A stretch of 64,000 nt of DNA, taken from contig NZ_FNUR01000004.1 in assembly GCF_900108105.1 (NCBI RefSeq), positions 124,001 to 188,000 on the forward strand. The letters run 5' to 3'. Made by a program: the position numbers and the translations under genes. Source of the stretch: Butyrivibrio sp. Su6. GTDB taxonomy: Bacteria > Bacillota > Clostridia > Lachnospirales > Lachnospiraceae. Positions 27,078 through 36,624 of this stretch are shown piece after piece. The stretch's first letter is position 1. Each line of letters begins with the position of its first letter. The notes under the pieces are model-generated. The model did not search any database and was not told where the DNA came from. It saw only the letters and a list, made by a program, of their open reading frames with translations.

Positions 27078-30041
27078 ATGCGGAAGAATGACATTTTTTG
27101 TCAAAACAGGTCACGATCTGGGTGGATCTGCACAGTTGCATCAAGAGTGCTTGCAATCGTTATGGTCGCATGCATGCTTATTTGCGCTGCCCTGGTGGCT
27201 GAAATTCCGTCTTTTGCCAATATGCAGGAAAATAAGGTGGTGCGCGTTGGCTGGTATGGGTCATCCTATTGCTATGAGGATGAGTTTGGAAAGCGCACGG
27301 GCTATGCATACGATTATCACCAAAAGCTTGTGGCATATACCGGGTGGACATACGAATATGTGGAGGCTCCATGGCCTGAATTATATCAGATGCTTGAAAA
27401 CGGTGAAATTGACATATTAAGTGATGTTTCCTATATGAGGGAAAGAGAGGATTCAATCCTCTATTCAAGTGTGCCTATGGGATCAGAGTCTTACTATATT
27501 TTTGTAAAGGCCGGGAATACAGAAATAACAATGGATGATCTCAGTTCTTTTTCCGGAAAAGTTGTTGCCACAGAAGAAAATAGCATAATGGAAAAGCTTA
27601 CCATTGAATGGGCACGTAAAAACAGCGTAAATTTTGAACTTATGACTGCATCAGACAAATCGGTTGATGAATGGTTTGAGATGCTTGAAAAAGGTCAGAT
27701 CGATGCCTATGTTACTGTTGAATCCTATGGAAACAGGCCAAATATCGTTCCCGTATGTCCTGTTGGCAGCTCGGAATTTTATTTTGCAGTTAGCAAAGAT
27801 AGACCTGATCTGTTAGATGAGCTTAATCATGCATTATTGAGTATTCAAAATGAAGATCCATATTATAATCAAAGACTACTTCAAAAATATATCTGGTCTG
27901 TAAATACAAACACTTATCTGACGGACAAGGAATTAAAGTGGCTAAAGGACCATGGGAAAATCCGCGTTGGTTATAGAAATAAGTATATGCCGTTTTGCGA
28001 TGAAAACGCAGGAAAACTGACAGGAGCCCTTGGGGACTTTTTGTCTGAAGCAAGCGGTATGATGAGCAATGCTGAAATTGAATTTGAAGCAGTGCCTTTC
28101 GATACAACTGATAACGCGTTAAATGCAATGGATGCCGGAGAAATAGATGTCGTATTTCCCATCAACTTAAGTCCATATGAGATGGAGCGCAGAGGGTATC
28201 TTAGTTCGGAAAGCCTCATGCATACAGAAGTATTTGCTGTAGTTAATTCGGAAAGCTCAAAGGATATACTTGGTGGAGAAGGCATTAAAGTAGCACTTCT
28301 TTCAGGTAATGTTAATTTCGATAATTTCGTTCAGGACTACTACCCGAATTGGGAAATAGAGCATAAGGATAATCTTTATGCCTGCTACAAAGCGGTTTCA
28401 CTTGGAGAAGCGGATTGCGCCATGGTGAACAGCTATAGAATTACGCAGAATGACAGGCTAAGAAGGCGCTATAAGCTGAATCTTTTAGCTACCGGTCACA
28501 ACATGGATTTTGCTTTCGCACTGGAAAAAGAAGACCAGGTGATGTATTCGATCATGAACAAAATAATCAACAACATGGATTCGCGCGATATGGAAGCAAT
28601 CCTTTCAAAGTATACCGGAAATGTTCACAAGGTTACTTTCAGAGATTATCTTGAGGATAACGCAATTTCTTTTGCAATCATAACAACTGTTATCTGTGCA
28701 GCCATGATATTCCTCATGATGACAAAGCTTCGTTCAGATAAAAAGGCAATTGATAGCCAGAAACTTATATCTGCTACAGAGCTTGATCCGCTTACAAAGC
28801 TGTATACCAGAAACTATTTTTTGGAGTATGCGAACAGGATGCATAAGGATGATCCTGAAAAAGAATATAATGCAATTGTGGTCAATATAGAGCAGTTTCA
28901 TGTAGTAAATGCCCTCTATGGATGGGAGTTTGGGGACAAAGTCTTAAAAGCTCTTGGTGACGAGATTAAGGCTTTTATAGATGAAAACAACGGTATAGCC
29001 TGCAGGTCCAGCGCGGACAGGTTTAATATCTTTTCAACTTTCACAGATGATAACAATGCTATTTACAAGCGTTTTCAGCATGCGCTTGATATATTTTCCG
29101 AGAATGTAAGTATTCGCATCAGGATGGGCGTCATGCCGTATAGCTTTGGACTTGAGCCTATGGAAATGTTTGACAGAGCCAGATCTGCATGCAGCTTACT
29201 ACGCGGCGGTAACCATGAGATGATAAAGGTATTTAATGAGGAGATGAGAGATAAAGAAATCCTTGATCAGCGTCTTCTTAATGATCTGAAATCAGCTCTT
29301 TTGCATAATGAATTTATGGTCTACTATCAGCCAAAGTATAACGTGCAGGTTGACCCTCCTGTAATTGAGAGTGCTGAGGCGCTTGTAAGGTGGAAACACC
29401 ATGAAATCGGAATGATACCACCCGGTAAATTTATCGAACTTTTTGAGAAACACGGGCAAATTGGCCTTGTAGATAGATTTGTATGGCAGGAGGCCGCGCG
29501 CCAGATCAGTGAGTGGAAAAAGAAACATGGAGTAGCAATTCCAATTTCTGTTAATATCTCAAGAGTTGACTTTTTTGATCCTTCTCTTGTGAAAACACTT
29601 GAAGGAATTGTTGCGCAAAATGGCTTGGACAGGAAAGAACTGCATCTTGAAGTTACAGAATCTGCCTACACTGAGGACACAGACCAGCTTCTCGGAACTG
29701 TTAAGAAATTGCGAGATATGGGATACGTCATTGAAATGGATGATTTTGGAACAGGGTATTCGTCTCTTCATATGCTATCATCAGTGCCTGTGGACATACT
29801 TAAGCTTGATAAGAGCTTTGTTGATAAACTCGCTGAGGCACAAGTAAGGGAAGAGGATGTTCGTCTCGTAGAGCTTATCCTGGATATTGCAAGAAATCTT
29901 AACCTTGCGGTGGTAGCAGAGGGCGTTGAGCAGGAAGAACAGCTCGAATTCCTAAAGTCCCGCGGTTGTGAAATGATACAGGGATATTATTTTTCACCGG
30001 CCCTGCCTGGGAATGTTTTTGAAGAACTGGTATTTGAATAA
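27078..30041 (+). CDS. Membrane c-di-GMP phosphodiesterase with two solute-binding sensor domains
   Basis: 987 residues. A signal/anchor helix (about 23-45) is followed by two family-3 solute-binding domains outside the cell (about 50-270 and 285-525), a membrane helix (about 540-560), a degenerate GGDEF domain and an EAL domain. The GGDEF signature is replaced by SSADRF, so cyclase activity is unlikely. The EAL domain is intact: ESAEALVRW (Glu about 765), SVNISR, LHLEVTES, MDDFGTGYSS, LKLDKSFV and AEGVEQ. It should therefore hydrolyse c-di-GMP in response to an external ligand, probably an amino acid. The ribosome-binding site is weak. It converges on a diguanylate cyclase. Confidence 0.9.
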   Translation: MRKNDIFCQNRSRSGWICTVASRVLAIVMVACMLICAALVAEIPSFANMQENKVVRVGWYGSSYCYEDEFGKRTGYAYDYHQKLVAYTGWTYEYVEAPWPELYQMLENGEIDILSDVSYMREREDSILYSSVPMGSESYYIFVKAGNTEITMDDLSSFSGKVVATEENSIMEKLTIEWARKNSVNFELMTASDKSVDEWFEMLEKGQIDAYVTVESYGNRPNIVPVCPVGSSEFYFAVSKDRPDLLDELNHALLSIQNEDPYYNQRLLQKYIWSVNTNTYLTDKELKWLKDHGKIRVGYRNKYMPFCDENAGKLTGALGDFLSEASGMMSNAEIEFEAVPFDTTDNALNAMDAGEIDVVFPINLSPYEMERRGYLSSESLMHTEVFAVVNSESSKDILGGEGIKVALLSGNVNFDNFVQDYYPNWEIEHKDNLYACYKAVSLGEADCAMVNSYRITQNDRLRRRYKLNLLATGHNMDFAFALEKEDQVMYSIMNKIINNMDSRDMEAILSKYTGNVHKVTFRDYLEDNAISFAIITTVICAAMIFLMMTKLRSDKKAIDSQKLISATELDPLTKLYTRNYFLEYANRMHKDDPEKEYNAIVVNIEQFHVVNALYGWEFGDKVLKALGDEIKAFIDENNGIACRSSADRFNIFSTFTDDNNAIYKRFQHALDIFSENVSIRIRMGVMPYSFGLEPMEMFDRARSACSLLRGGNHEMIKVFNEEMRDKEILDQRLLNDLKSALLHNEFMVYYQPKYNVQVDPPVIESAEALVRWKHHEIGMIPPGKFIELFEKHGQIGLVDRFVWQEAARQISEWKKKHGVAIPISVNISRVDFFDPSLVKTLEGIVAQNGLDRKELHLEVTESAYTEDTDQLLGTVKKLRDMGYVIEMDDFGTGYSSLHMLSSVPVDILKLDKSFVDKLAEAQVREEDVRLVELILDIARNLNLAVVAEGVEQEEQLEFLKSRGCEMIQGYYFSPALPGNVFEELVFE

Positions 30042-30043
30042 AG

Positions 30044-30087
30044 AGAAGACTTGTGGACGGTTCTGGGGCCGTCCACATGTCTTTCTC
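30044..30087. terminator. Bidirectional terminator between the EAL and GGDEF genes
   Basis: Core stem GTGGACGG/CCGTCCAC (30053-30060 and 30069-30076), extended by AGAC/GTCT and flanked by A-rich and T-rich sides. It ends both convergent genes. Confidence 0.8.
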
Positions 30088-31548
30088 TTATAATTCAATC
30101 ACGGTATATGTATTTCGAACCTTCTTTGATTCATAAAGAGCTTTATCTGCAGTTTTGATCAGGTTGCCTACAAGCTCAGTTCCGAAGGCACCCCCGAAAC
30201 TCATGGTTATACGGACTTCAGGATTATTATCGATAGTAACATCTTTTAAAGCCTCTTTTAAGTGTGAAAGCTTATTTTCCAGGTCCTGTTTAGTGATATC
30301 AAAGAAGACCATCATAAATTCATCGCCGCCATAGCGAATGACTACGTCATCTTTTCGTACGGAATGCTCCAAAATATTTGCGACTTTTGCGATGGCCTCA
30401 TCACCGCTCTGATGACCGGCAGTGTCATTGACTTTTTTGAATAAATCGATATCACCCATGACCACGGCTTTACAGGGTTTAAATATGAGTTTATCATCCA
30501 AAAACTTTCTGTTTCGAACCTTGGATAAGGAATCTATATATATTTCTGACTCGAATTCTGATATTATTTTCTGCTGCTCCAGATTTTGCAGCTTGGCGTC
30601 TGTGGTATCCATGCAACCATAGACAATGTGTGATATGCTGCCATCTTCATTTCGATCACCTATCATGAAAACGCCATTGAACCAGCGATGAGCACTTTCG
30701 CTGTAAAACTCCATTGTTGTAGATTCATGCTCATTGATAGCGGCAAGGATGTTATCCTTATCAAGCCAGTCATACAGACTTTGGCGGAAACTCTCTGCAA
30801 CTGAGGAGTCAACATTTGCTTTTAAAAATTTGAAAGCGTCCGGATCTTTTGGAACCTTCTCAACATATTCATTGGTGCTGATCATACGGTAACTCATATC
30901 GCTGACATCGATATATAAAGAAAAGTTGAAGATACTGCCCAAGGCCTCTATTATTTTTACATGTTCTTTGAGTGCTTTGTGGGCAGTAATATCGCGATAG
31001 CATCCCATATAGATTTCCAAAGAGCCATCATCGGGACGTCTTATGAACCTTCCGGCACCGGTGACCCAGATGATGCTTCCATCTTTCTTTTGCATGCGAT
31101 AGGTTGCGTGAGTAATATCAGGAAGATCGCGGTGAATGCGGATTGAATCCCAGAATAATTTAACGATGTCATCGCGCTCCTGCGGAACAAGAGTTTTGAC
31201 CCAACTGTCGAACTCATTGGGAAGATCTTCAATTCCATCGTAGCCCAACATTTGCCTGGTCTCATCGTTGAATTCAAAGCTCAGCAGGTTTTCGTTGCGA
31301 TCAAATGTACAGAAGTACATACCGGCTTTTAATCCCTTGGCAAATATATCCTCTTTATATTTGGCTATACGGTATTTGTTGTTAGCCTCTTCAATTCGTC
31401 TGTTGCACTCAATTAAGAGTTCATGCTGATCATCAGGATATGCAGATATGTCAAATAAAGGAGAAGCATCGTCTACTACGACACTGGCTTCAGCGTTAAA
31501 TTGTCCTATGCCCTTGGTAATACTGTTGACTGCTTCGTTGGTATTCAT
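30088..31548 (-). CDS. PAS-domain diguanylate cyclase
   Basis: 486 residues, no membrane span. The N-terminal ~85 residues are unassigned. A PAS domain with PAC end follows (about 90-195, FDRNENLLSFEFNDETRQMLGYDG, then GSLEIYMGCYRDITAHK), then a second weaker PAS-like segment (about 200-310). The GGDEF domain (about 325-480) is intact: SLSKVRNRKFLDDKL, MGDIDLFKKVNDTAGHQSGD and RYGGDEF. No RxxD inhibitory site is obvious just before RYGGDEF. It makes c-di-GMP and sits tail-to-tail with the phosphodiesterase. AAGGAG precedes the start. Confidence 0.9.
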   Translation of the reverse strand: MNTNEAVNSITKGIGQFNAEASVVVDDASPLFDISAYPDDQHELLIECNRRIEEANNKYRIAKYKEDIFAKGLKAGMYFCTFDRNENLLSFEFNDETRQMLGYDGIEDLPNEFDSWVKTLVPQERDDIVKLFWDSIRIHRDLPDITHATYRMQKKDGSIIWVTGAGRFIRRPDDGSLEIYMGCYRDITAHKALKEHVKIIEALGSIFNFSLYIDVSDMSYRMISTNEYVEKVPKDPDAFKFLKANVDSSVAESFRQSLYDWLDKDNILAAINEHESTTMEFYSESAHRWFNGVFMIGDRNEDGSISHIVYGCMDTTDAKLQNLEQQKIISEFESEIYIDSLSKVRNRKFLDDKLIFKPCKAVVMGDIDLFKKVNDTAGHQSGDEAIAKVANILEHSVRKDDVVIRYGGDEFMMVFFDITKQDLENKLSHLKEALKDVTIDNNPEVRITMSFGGAFGTELVGNLIKTADKALYESKKVRNTYTVIEL

Positions 31549-31626
31549 CTATGCTCCTTTAATCGTTTGCAAGTCAAAATGATAACTATATTACATACAT
31601 TAATAATACTACTTTTTGGGACTTTT

Positions 31627-32493
31627 TTACATTGTTGTAATCCTTACATCTTCCTGGTAGATACAAAGGTCTGACCGCTTTTGAGCCACATCACGGCAAT
31701 AAGCAAGTGTCTGCCGTATTTTTTCTGCCAGATTCTCTATTAATGGGACAAAACGAGGTTCAGTAGGAGATACAATAAGTTCGATATGGTCAGAGCGGAC
31801 TTCTACTGAACGAATAGATTGGTGAGTGCCAAAAGCATCTATATCTTTCTGGTTAGTAAGGTTGGAAAGGTCAAAGAGAAGTTCCGGATTTCGATTTGAT
31901 GCGACGTCAATCTCATCTGCAAGGCGTATAACCGCAGCCAAATAAGGCGTGCGGATAACGCCGTTTTTTGTCTGCATATTTGGATATTCAAATTCATCAA
32001 GAAGATCTGTTTTTCGGTGCCCTCTGGCTACCTGAATTATTGCAAACATAGTATCTTTGTCAAAGATATCAAAAAGCTTGGAGTATTTTTTGATGATCAG
32101 TCCACTTAGCTCATTATGCTGTTCTCTGATGATCTGAGCTTCGTTAACTGAATGACTTTCTTTAAGAGTTCCTTTAGATTCCAGTTCTTTTTCAAAAACC
32201 TCAAAATCCTTTCGGGATATTCCCATTCCAACGTCGTGAAGATAACAAGCCATCACAAGAACATAGCACTCCAGCGTATTGAGAGCCCATACCTGGTCAC
32301 CCAGAATTTTATTAGAATAATCCAGAACATCTAAACTATGCAATAATGAATGATCAGTAAAATCCGGAAACCAGGACAGAAAAGACTCTAGCATAGTATA
32401 AAGCATGGCTACACTGTCAGTTACTCGTCTATGTAAATCCGGTGCCTCGTTTTGAAGCCTTTTTTCCAGTAGGAAATCATGGGTGTCATTCAT
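31627..32493 (-). CDS. HD-domain phosphohydrolase-like protein
   Basis: 288 residues. The HD superfamily signs are DHSLLHSLDVLDYS (about residue 51), MACYLHDVGMGIS (about 83, the HD pair), GHRK (about 160) and AAVIRLADEID (about 185, final Asp), so the metal site looks complete. Substrate unknown; proteins of this shape include nucleotide phosphohydrolases and HD-GYP-like enzymes, but no GYP is present. The start at 32493 (MNDTHDFLLEKR) has AGGAG 7 nt upstream; the frame extends 10 codons further without one. Same direction as the adjacent diguanylate cyclase, 78 nt apart. Confidence 0.75.
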   Translation of the reverse strand: MNDTHDFLLEKRLQNEAPDLHRRVTDSVAMLYTMLESFLSWFPDFTDHSLLHSLDVLDYSNKILGDQVWALNTLECYVLVMACYLHDVGMGISRKDFEVFEKELESKGTLKESHSVNEAQIIREQHNELSGLIIKKYSKLFDIFDKDTMFAIIQVARGHRKTDLLDEFEYPNMQTKNGVIRTPYLAAVIRLADEIDVASNRNPELLFDLSNLTNQKDIDAFGTHQSIRSVEVRSDHIELIVSPTEPRFVPLIENLAEKIRQTLAYCRDVAQKRSDLCIYQEDVRITTM

Positions 32494-32715
32494 CACAATA
32501 CTCCTATTTGTAAGCTGTCTCATAAGAATAATATATCAGAAAAACGAATAATATTCTACCGTATACAGTACATAAAATAATAGCCAAATAACATAGGAGC
32601 TTTATAGTTTATTGCGATATGTTATTATTGATTATATACAAATCATAAATTCACATAATTGCGGCATCATAAAAGTGATTGTGGCGAATTATCATATGAA
32701 AAAAAGGGGAAAACT

Positions 32716-34362
32716 ATGCTGAAAGCAGCTTCATTTAATCCGGTTCAGGAAGAAATCACATCAGCAACAGAGTTTGTCGGTAAGTGTTTTAATGAATATA
32801 AAGTTCCCGAAAGGGACAAGACTAAAGGCATCATGTTTGTGGAGGAAGCACTTGGAAGTCTGATCTCTCAGGCGGATGGAAAAGGAAAAGTTTTTGTTTC
32901 GGTAAAAAAGGTCTTTGGTAATGTGTCTGTTGAAATATCTGCCCCAGGACATGAATATCCGCTTATGGATAATATTTCTATGGCCAAATTAGATAATATT
33001 GATGAATATGGGCATGATGCTCAGGATACTATCAGAAATATTGTGCTTAAAACTTTCATCAAGGACTTTAAGTATGTCCATAAGAATGGTTATAACAAGG
33101 TTGATTTTTCACTTATCAGGGCTAGAAATTCGCTCTTTTTTATCATGTTATTATCTCTGGTCATATCCATATTAATGGGAACCATTCTATCTATGTTTGC
33201 ATCGCCGGAGTTTAATAAAGCCCTTGATTATTATGTTTTAACACCTGGTAAAACTATATACATCAATTTTTTAAAAGTAATCATAGCACCGGTGGTTTTC
33301 TTTTCGCTTGTATCATGTATAAGTAGTTTTACTGATCTGCGGCAACTTGGAAAATTCGGTAGAAAGACCATGCTTTTATATACAATTACTTCAATTATCG
33401 CGGTAATAGTAGGAATAGGTGTGTTCCACATTTTTGAACCCGGGAAAAATGTCAGCATGGCTTCAACTGTGAATACTGTTGCAATTGAAACGCCGGAACT
33501 ATCCATAAGGGATATGATTGTTGGTATGTTCCCATCTAATTATTTAAGCCCATTTATTAATAACAATATGCCACAGCTGATCATTCTTGCATTTATTACG
33601 GGAATAGCAACTGGAATGCTCAAAAATTCTTCGTCTGTTCTTATGCCTTTATTTGATGCTTTTAATGAGCTGTTTATGAAACTTGCCAGTATAATAATAA
33701 ATTTCATGCCGATTGTCGTAGTGTGTTCGGTAACATCTGTTATCATTACAACCGGCGCCAATACGTTACTTTCGCTTATGGGAATGTTTGCTACGTTTAT
33801 TGTTGGACTGCTAATAATGATGATCATATATATAGCCATGATTGCTTTTATCGGCCGAATGGATCCAATACCTCTCATCAAAAAGTATTTCCCAACTATG
33901 CTACAGGTTTTTTCCATAGCAGCGAGTAATGCAGCAATACCTATAAATATGGAAGTATGTGAAAAAAAACTGGGGGTTAGCCATAGAGCGAGTAGTCTGG
34001 CAATTCCACTGGGATCTACTCTTAATATGGATGGAACCTGCGTTCAGCTTGCGGTGTTTGCGCTAGGCCTTGCCAATGTATATGGAGTTGTCACTAGCAC
34101 CCATGGGCTTATTGCTTTTGCTATTACAATTGTGCTTCTTTCTATGGGGGCCCCTGGACTCCCGGGAGGAACTGCTATATGCCTTGCTCTTTTACTTGAA
34201 CAGCTTGGAGTTCCCGCTGAAGCTGTCGGAATGGTAGTGGGAATAGGACCGCTTATTGGCATGTTTCTTAGTATGAGTAACTGCCTTGGTGACGTAGTTG
34301 TTACAACCATCGTTGCCAAGCTCACAAAAGAGCTGGATATGGAAGTTTATAGAAAGAGCTGA
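32716..34362 (+). CDS. Dicarboxylate/amino acid:cation symporter with RsbW-like N-terminal domain
   Basis: 548 residues. Residues ~1-130 are soluble and not part of normal DAACS carriers (about 400-440 residues). They resemble an anti-sigma-kinase fold: TEFVGKCFNEYKVPERDKTK, then FVEEALGSLI, paired strands FVSVKKVFGNVSVEIS, and a closing NGYNKVDFSLI. The N-box Asn is Ser and there is no DxGxG. Residues ~135-545 are the carrier, with LTPGKTIYINFLKVIIAPVVF, a Ser-rich re-entrant IAASNAAIPINMEV, the substrate motif LGSTLNMDGT and GAPGLPGG. It imports glutamate, aspartate or dicarboxylates with Na+ or H+. The start at 32716 follows GGGGA by 5 nt. Confidence 0.88.
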   Translation: MLKAASFNPVQEEITSATEFVGKCFNEYKVPERDKTKGIMFVEEALGSLISQADGKGKVFVSVKKVFGNVSVEISAPGHEYPLMDNISMAKLDNIDEYGHDAQDTIRNIVLKTFIKDFKYVHKNGYNKVDFSLIRARNSLFFIMLLSLVISILMGTILSMFASPEFNKALDYYVLTPGKTIYINFLKVIIAPVVFFSLVSCISSFTDLRQLGKFGRKTMLLYTITSIIAVIVGIGVFHIFEPGKNVSMASTVNTVAIETPELSIRDMIVGMFPSNYLSPFINNNMPQLIILAFITGIATGMLKNSSSVLMPLFDAFNELFMKLASIIINFMPIVVVCSVTSVIITTGANTLLSLMGMFATFIVGLLIMMIIYIAMIAFIGRMDPIPLIKKYFPTMLQVFSIAASNAAIPINMEVCEKKLGVSHRASSLAIPLGSTLNMDGTCVQLAVFALGLANVYGVVTSTHGLIAFAITIVLLSMGAPGLPGGTAICLALLLEQLGVPAEAVGMVVGIGPLIGMFLSMSNCLGDVVVTTIVAKLTKELDMEVYRKS

Positions 34363-34379
34363 TTCCATGATTCCCTGTC

Positions 34380-34408
34380 TTGTTCTCTTTTTCTCAAGAG
34401 TGTATATT
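34380..34408 (+). promoter_or_regulatory. Sigma-A-type promoter for the GH25 gene
   Basis: TTGTTC, 17-nt spacer, TATATT, about 70 nt before the start codon. Confidence 0.5.
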
Positions 34409-34480
34409 AGGTTTGTGCATGATGCCTTTGGGGGAAGGCTAGGTATATTAGAAGTAATTATCTAAGGGAGCAAGAAGTGT

Positions 34481-36055
34481 ATGAAAAATAAATATGGGGA
34501 TTATGGACACCATCGCAGGAAAAGAAATCCTGATGGAATGACCGTAAAAATCATTATTGCAGCGGTAGTAATCTGTATCTGTGCTGCAATTCTCCTGGTT
34601 AAATTATTTGCAAAAAGAAATGCTGAGAGTGAAGCGGCTGAACAGGCCTCAGTTTTGGAGCTGGAAGAAATAAAGGAGCCCATAACGGAGGAGCCTGTGG
34701 TTGCAGCATCTGTTGAAGCCTCAGTAAATGAAGAGCAGCCGGAAGAAGCGGCTGTTGAAGCTTCGTCTGAAGAAGAGGAATTAGATATTCAGATGGGAGC
34801 CGGGGCAGAGACCGGTGAAGATATTGACATTGCAGATCTTGTGAGTGCAAGTAATGTTGGCGAGAATTCGTCTGTCACTTACGGTATTGATGTATCAAGG
34901 TTTCAAGGTACCATCGACTGGGCACAGGTTGCAGCCAGTGGTATTGATTTTGCAATGATAAGAGTCGGATATAGGGATTCTTCTACAGGTGAGATCAAGG
35001 CAGATTCCAATGCCAGATTCAACATGCAGGAAGCAGAAAAAAATGGTATCAAGATTGGAGCATATTTCTTTTCCACAGCAGTAAATGCAGATGAGGCGGT
35101 AGCTGAGGCAAACTGGGTAAAAGACTATATTGCACAGTATCCGATCACCTATCCGGTAGGGTACAACTGTGAAGGTTTCGACAAGGAAAGCAGCAGACAG
35201 TACAGCCTTACTAAAGATGAAAGAAGCAGTATTGCTGAAGCATTTCTTGATCAGATCTATAAAGCAGGGTATACGCCAATTTTCTACGCATCAATGGGAG
35301 AGCTGGCCGGAGATGCACAGTGGAACACTTCACAGATAGAGAAGTCATATAAAATATGGATGGCATGGTATAACCAAAACAACTCGAATATTGCGAATGG
35401 GCCTGCATATGATGGACAGTGCGCTATGTGGCAGTACACTAATCAGGGAACCGTTGCAGGTATAAGTAAAAAAGTAGATGTAGACGTGGCATATTTTGGA
35501 TATAACGGTACGGAAACAGCCAAAGATACTTCAGAAAGGGCAACTGCAACAGCAGATGTGGAAGCACTTATGAGTTTTGACACTGTTGATGAGACAGTTA
35601 CTGCAAAAAACAGCACGAATCTTAGGGATAAGCCAAGTCAGGGCGATGATAGCAAGGTGGTTGTAACATTGCAAAATGGACAGACAGCTCAAAGAACGGG
35701 TATCAGCTCCAGTGGTTGGTCAAGAGTGGTGTTTGAAGGAAGCACTTATTATGCAGTATCAAGCTTTTTGACTACGGATCTTACTGCTCCGAAGCAGGAA
35801 ACAGAACAGCCTGTTACTACTTCCGGCTTCAAGACTCAATTTGCTGATTGCAATGAAACAGTAACAGCCAAGGATATGGTGAACCTAAGGTCAAAGCCAA
35901 GTGTCACTGACGAGGACTCAACAGTAGTTGCAACACTATCTTCTGGAGACACTGCAACCAGAACAGGGATAAATAATGATTACGGCTGGTCCAGGGTGGA
36001 ATACAATGGCCAGACATTATATTGCGTAAGTAGTTACTTAAGAGTTGTTGAGTAA
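34481..36055 (+). CDS. Membrane-anchored GH25 lysozyme with two SH3 repeats
   Basis: 524 residues. Cytoplasmic basic N-terminus, one membrane anchor (about 22-42), an acidic Glu/Ala-rich linker (about 47-115), a GH25 muramidase domain (about 132-345) and two bacterial SH3 repeats (about 372-425 and 460-522: ETVTAKNSTNLRDKPS and ETVTAKDMVNLRSKPS). GH25 marks are YGIDVSRFQG (Asp137), YFFSTAVNADEA and MWQYT. The usual D-x-E pair of the active site reads N229-C-E231, so one catalytic Asp is replaced while the Glu is kept. It should act on peptidoglycan from the membrane, possibly with changed activity. Confidence 0.88.
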   Translation: MKNKYGDYGHHRRKRNPDGMTVKIIIAAVVICICAAILLVKLFAKRNAESEAAEQASVLELEEIKEPITEEPVVAASVEASVNEEQPEEAAVEASSEEEELDIQMGAGAETGEDIDIADLVSASNVGENSSVTYGIDVSRFQGTIDWAQVAASGIDFAMIRVGYRDSSTGEIKADSNARFNMQEAEKNGIKIGAYFFSTAVNADEAVAEANWVKDYIAQYPITYPVGYNCEGFDKESSRQYSLTKDERSSIAEAFLDQIYKAGYTPIFYASMGELAGDAQWNTSQIEKSYKIWMAWYNQNNSNIANGPAYDGQCAMWQYTNQGTVAGISKKVDVDVAYFGYNGTETAKDTSERATATADVEALMSFDTVDETVTAKNSTNLRDKPSQGDDSKVVVTLQNGQTAQRTGISSSGWSRVVFEGSTYYAVSSFLTTDLTAPKQETEQPVTTSGFKTQFADCNETVTAKDMVNLRSKPSVTDEDSTVVATLSSGDTATRTGINNDYGWSRVEYNGQTLYCVSSYLRVVE

Positions 36056-36172
36056 TGAGGATGCCCGAAACGTTTTCATGGCACCAATGTATTTTATTTA
36101 ATTGAAAAAATGACTATAATTAGTATATGGACTGTTTGTAAATGTTTTTCAGCGGATATATCAGGAGATTTT

Positions 36173-36373
36173 ATGAGATCAGAAGCAGATATCATGAAAA
36201 GGCTAAATGATGAGATAGACAGTTATCTTACATGCCCAAAGTTTACTGTGGAAGAGCATGCTCACAATGTCACAATGCTGGCGTGGGTCCTTGATATATC
36301 CGATGTGCAGTTGAGCGAGATGATTAAAGAAGCCGAGGCGTCTTTTGGCGTCGAAAGTGAGGGGATTACATGA
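36173..36373 (+). CDS. Small unknown protein
   Basis: 66 residues, acidic and helical (MRSEADIMKRLNDEIDSYLT, then MLAWVLDISDVQLSEMIKEA). AGGAG lies 5 nt before the ATG at 36173; the longer frame from 36110 has no ribosome-binding site. Its stop overlaps the start of the next gene (ATGA), so the two are coupled. No family recognised. Confidence 0.6.
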   Translation: MRSEADIMKRLNDEIDSYLTCPKFTVEEHAHNVTMLAWVLDISDVQLSEMIKEAEASFGVESEGIT

Positions 36374-36597
36374 CGAAAAGGATAAAAAAGATTCTTTTTA
36401 AGAGGAAAATGCAGAGGATTCTAAGGAAAGTCAAGAAGCATGCGGGTGTTATCCTGCTGTTCTTTTTGCCATTTATAGCTCTCTGTATTATTCATCATCT
36501 TAAGAAAAAAGCAAAAAAGAAAATAAAGAAAGCAGTTAAGGCTAAAATCCGAGAGGACTTTGATAATAGATTCCACAAGGATGAGACTGAAGAGTAA
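36370..36597 (+). CDS. Small basic single-pass membrane protein
   Basis: 75 residues: a strongly basic N-terminus (TKRIKKILFKRKMQRILRKV), one hydrophobic helix (AGVILLFFLPFIALCIIHH) and a Lys-rich then acidic tail. It overlaps the previous gene by 4 nt (ATGA) and has GAGGGG upstream. The Lys-rich faces could bind membrane lipid or nucleic acid, but no function is shown. It converges on the Crp/Fnr gene. Confidence 0.6.
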   Translation: MTKRIKKILFKRKMQRILRKVKKHAGVILLFFLPFIALCIIHHLKKKAKKKIKKAVKAKIREDFDNRFHKDETEE

Positions 36598-36624
36598 AAG
36601 AATAAATATATGTATCTGGAGGAG

